This document shows positions 61,445 to 64,000 of a stretch of DNA of 64,000 nt, one piece after another. Numbering within the stretch: position 1 is the stretch's first letter; each line of letters begins with the position of its first letter. This DNA is from Oenanthe sinensis (Eukaryota > Streptophyta > Magnoliopsida > Apiales > Apiaceae), in contig CM053800.1 in NCBI GenBank assembly GCA_028671895.1, forward strand, positions 13,661,886-13,725,885. The letters run 5' to 3'. The notes below the pieces were generated by a model. That model had not been told where the DNA came from, made no database searches, and was given only the letters and a program-made list of their open reading frames with translations. A program made the position numbers and the translations under genes.

Positions 61445-61925
61445 TTGAACAATCTTGTGAAGAAGCAATCACCTAAAAATGATGAAGACAAGAAAGATAT
61501 GGCTAAAGTTCTATATGCATCTGCAGTTGGCAGTTTGATGTATGCTATGGTGTGTACAAGGCCAGACAATGCTCATGCAGTAGGAGTTGTTAGCAGGTTC
61601 ATGTCTAATCTGAGAAGGGAGCATTGAGAAGCAGTCTAGTGGTTGTTACGCTACTTGAAAGGCACATTTAAGTTTGAATTATGCTTCAGTATGAAAGATG
61701 TTATCTTGGAAGGATTCTCTGATGCAGATTTGGGTGGATGTTTAAACACAAGAAAGAGTACTATGGGATATATTTTTACTTTGGGTGACACGACAATTAG
61801 TTGGATGTCTCGACTTCAAAAGAGTGTTGCTCTTTCAACCACAGAAGTAGAATATATGGCTATCTCTGAAGCTGGAAAATAGATGATTTGGTTGAATTTT
61901 CTTGAGGAGTTGGGCAAGAAACAGG
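61445..61925 (+). pseudogene. COP-3 reverse transcriptase end and RNase H N-terminal part
   Basis: After the deletion the frame shows VLYASAVGSLMYAMVCTRPD (about 61508), RYLKGT, the DADLGGCL RNase H segment and STTEVEYMAISEAGK (about 61835), with stops near 61626 and 61880. The sequence ends at LGKKQ (about 61925), just short of the piece that is found at 36908. Only about 15-20 codons are missing between them. Confidence 0.75.
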
Positions 61926-62607
61926 CAATTCTCCCCTCAAACCAAGAACCACAAATCTCGTGACCATTGTACCCCGCATCTTCACCTCTTGTTGGGCCGC
62001 AAGCAAGCCATAACTCAACAATAGTATGATATTATCCGCTTTGGGTCGAACCCACATGGATTTATTTTTGGGAACCTCCCAAAAGGCCTCATTACTAATG
62101 GAGTTAACTTGGCTTCTTATTAACTAGCAAACTTCCCCTCCCACAAACGATGTGGGATAACTTCCAACAATCTCCCCTTCACACATCACACATCGAGCTC
62201 GACACCTGTCGAATCTGCCTCCTTCAGTGTGACCAGTCTCCCCCTTGACCCATACTGAAAGTCCATCTGACTCTCTGGCTCCCCCTAAGCCCATTCTTGA
62301 AGGCCCACCTGCCTCCCCTTAAGCCCATCCCAGGGCAAGCCCATCTGCCTCTTCCTAGGCCCATCTGGGAGCCCATCCGAAATTGTTATGGACCGTTATA
62401 ACCTGGCTCGAATACTACTTGTTGGGCCGCAAGCAAGCATTAACTCCACAATTGTATGATATTGTCCGCTTTGGGCCGAGCCCACACAGATTTGTATTTG
62501 GGCATATCCCAAAAGGCCTCATACTAATGGAGTTAACTGGCTGCTTATATACAAGAGTATTTTCTCTTGCTTCCTCGATGTGGTACTTGGGTTGACACCA
62601 CCCAATA
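61926..62607 (-). mobile_element. Right TRIM array in minus orientation
   Basis: On the minus strand: LTR 62607-62420 (188 bp), internal 62419-62170 with a tRNA-iMet-like primer site (reverse of AACCTGGCTCGAATACTA, 62399-62418), LTR 62169-61990 (180 bp), then a second internal end (61989-61926) finishing in a polypurine tract (reverse of ATTCTCCCCTC) exactly at the COP-3 junction. The LTR 62169-61990 closely resembles the left TRIM LTR; 62607-62420 differs in its first 40 bp. Tandem LTR-internal-LTR-internal order is common in TRIMs. Confidence 0.75.
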
Positions 62608-62612
62608 TTCAG

Positions 62613-64000
62613 ATCTTGCAATTATTTCTTCAATGAGTATAGATCCTTTTAAGTGATCTGCAGTTATTTGTAGAGTTTCTATTGGATAGTCCATGAGAAA
62701 TTTGAATCTGACTTTAACTATTCTGCCACTCATGGTTTTGAATTCAATCTCGTCTGGATTTGAGAAAACTCTGCACTTTCCCGCTCTTCTTAATTCTTCA
62801 AATCTTCTTTTAATTTCTTCATCCTCCAACCTCTTCTTTTCTGCCATTTTTCTCCTTTCTTCAATTTTATCAATTTTTCTTGGCAACTTGCCAGCCAGAT
62901 ACTCAACTATATTCAACATTTGAAGTTTTTTGATCATACTCTTTTTGTCAACTAGGCTAAGAACCTTTCTGATGTGATGAGTGATGACTTTTCCAAATGT
63001 ACCACAATAATAAAAAAATCATTTTCTTCACCATCAACATTAGTGATAAACACATTGTGATCCCTTACTTCAGTCTTTGTAATTCTATCTGCAAAATTTT
63101 TCTTGAATGTAACCTTGTCATATGTGTACTCCATGTTGATTGGCTTGATAACAAGTCCCTTTTCAGGAACAATGACCTGCTTTCTCCACTTTAGAATTCT
63201 TACTAGCTTGGAGCTAGTAGATTTCTTTAATCTTGTCCTTGACTTAGAGTTTGTCTTGATATGTTAGCATGACTTGAGTTTTAAAGATTGAGATTTCATA
63301 AAGTTCGTCATTATCACTCCATGAGCAGTTACTTTTATTAACTTTCTTTGAGGAGATGTAGATTTGATGGAGATCTGTTGTTGAGTAGTTTCAGAAATTA
63401 TATTAACAAAGTTAATGCCCTGAGATTTGTTAGGTGCATTAACAGAGTTATCAATAATTTGCTACTTTTGACTTTTCTTTTCAGCAGACTTTTTCTCCTT
63501 GTTGTTATTATCATTTTTCTTTTCCTTCTTTTCATCATCCTTTTTACTTTTTCCATCCTTATTACTCCTGGATGTTGGTTTGTCATTTTTCTTGTTTTGA
63601 TCATCCTCCTCATCATCCTTTCTCTTCTTGACAAGCTCTCTTGTAGTAAAGTCAACCATTTCTCTATTGATGGAATTACTCATCATTTTAATCATTTGTT
63701 TATCCTCATCCCTCACTACCTATTTTTTCTGTAGCAGTTCAATCAAGTTGATGATTTGACTGTTGTTGTTCTTGTGTAGGTGTTGGGGGATTTTGAAGTG
63801 GGATAGTGTTTTCTGAGCAGTGAGATATAGGACATCATTAGGATTGCAATAGCTTTCAGGAAGTGTATTTGGCATTATCTTAAATATTACCTCATTTTTT
63901 AACTCAACATCTTCCTTGGTCACAGACTCCACATTGTTGTATAAGCCAGACTCCATCTGCACTACTGGTTCCTTTGATTCTCTTCCATTTATCATCACTT
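62613..64000 (-). pseudogene. HST unknown Lys/Glu-rich protein, main part
   Basis: On the minus strand one frame runs from the window edge to about 62945 with in-frame stops (for example TAG near 63719 and another near 63462), then shifts frame to continue to the CHIM border. Recognisable parts are an ordered N-terminal region (63720-63998), a long K/D/E/N-rich stretch (63462-63716), a segment with MEYTYDKVTFKKNF (about 63134) and a helical Glu/Lys/Arg region (62750-62937) followed by a RIVKVRFKFL strand-like part. No enzyme motif is visible. Similar ORFs occur in non-autonomous Sirevirus-like elements, by recall. The role is unknown. Confidence 0.55.

Larger units (their letters stand above)
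36547..62607. mobile_element. CHIM: composite element with inverted TRIM ends around a permuted copia
   Basis: Left end: TRIM in plus orientation (LTR 36547-36726, internal to about 36907). Right end: TRIM in minus orientation (61990-62607). The outer termini are TGTTGGG and its near-complement CCCAATA. A direct repeat TTCAG flanks the unit (36542-36546, 62608-62612), and the HST reading frame is continuous across it, so the unit inserted in one event. Between the ends lies COP-3 as RNase H tail, single LTR, gag, protease, polymerase end. Without the nested COP-2 the unit is about 3.36 kb. Confidence 0.75.
24740..64000 (-). mobile_element. HST: minus-strand LTR element hosting the right-hand nest
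   Basis: The 3' LTR (24740-36398, interrupted by SIRE-b) is followed on its 5' side by a polypurine tract (reverse of ATCTCCCCG, 36399-36407). A degraded coding frame runs from 36467 rightwards, is interrupted by CHIM, and continues from 62613 to the window edge. The frame is continuous across the CHIM target duplication, which shows that both parts belong to one element. The 5' LTR lies beyond 64000. The left LTR edge is a TGTTCAAC candidate and is less certain. Confidence 0.7.

Overview
The window is plant nuclear DNA, almost certainly from a eudicot with a large, retrotransposon-rich genome. It holds one host gene with spliceosomal introns, and nearly everything else is LTR retrotransposons inserted into one another. 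No rRNA, tRNA, CRISPR or prokaryotic-type operon is visible. The species cannot be named from the sequence alone.

Left block (1-12.1 kb). A degraded Ty1/copia element, COP-1, lies on the minus strand. It is interrupted by two plus-strand insertions. SIRE-a (to 2112; its left part is outside the window) is a Sirevirus-like non-autonomous element whose LTR carries six GAAnnTTC heat-shock-type sites. ATH (2470-about 9140) is an Athila-type Ty3 element with 5' LTR, tRNA-Asp primer site, gag and pol, but its 3' end is lost and pol is fused directly to COP-1 integrase.

Host gene (about 13.4-22.4 kb). A four-coding-exon bZIP-type transcription factor gene (373 residues, At1g58110/At4g06598-like) has a TATA box, GA-rich leader, probable 5'UTR intron, one GC-AG intron and a 5.5 kb third intron. 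The third intron contains a 1054 bp TIR transposon with an 8 bp target duplication, a 575 bp tandem duplication carrying MITE-like inverted repeats, and a tRNA-derived SINE.

Right block (about 24.5-64 kb) is one nested stack. The oldest layer is HST, a minus-strand LTR element (24740 to beyond 64000) encoding an unknown Lys/Glu-rich protein. SIRE-b (24811-35414) is inserted in its 3' LTR. A chimera, CHIM (36547-62607), is inserted in its coding sequence. CHIM has TRIM (miniature LTR retrotransposon) ends in inverted orientation around a circularly permuted one-LTR copia fragment, COP-3, and is flanked by the 5 bp duplication TTCAG. COP-2 (37041-59740, minus strand, nearly intact gag-pol) is inserted in CHIM, and SIRE-c (39031-52787) is inserted in COP-2. 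Paired LTR similarity (about 1.0% difference by eye for SIRE-b, 0.7% for COP-2, 0.4% for SIRE-c) agrees with the order COP-2 then SIRE-c and indicates recent activity.

The most notable observations are the CHIM composite, the heat-shock-element array in SIRE-a, the element-specific short motif arrays in each LTR, and hairpin arrays built on CAGAGTTTA/TAAACTCTG shared by two different copia elements.
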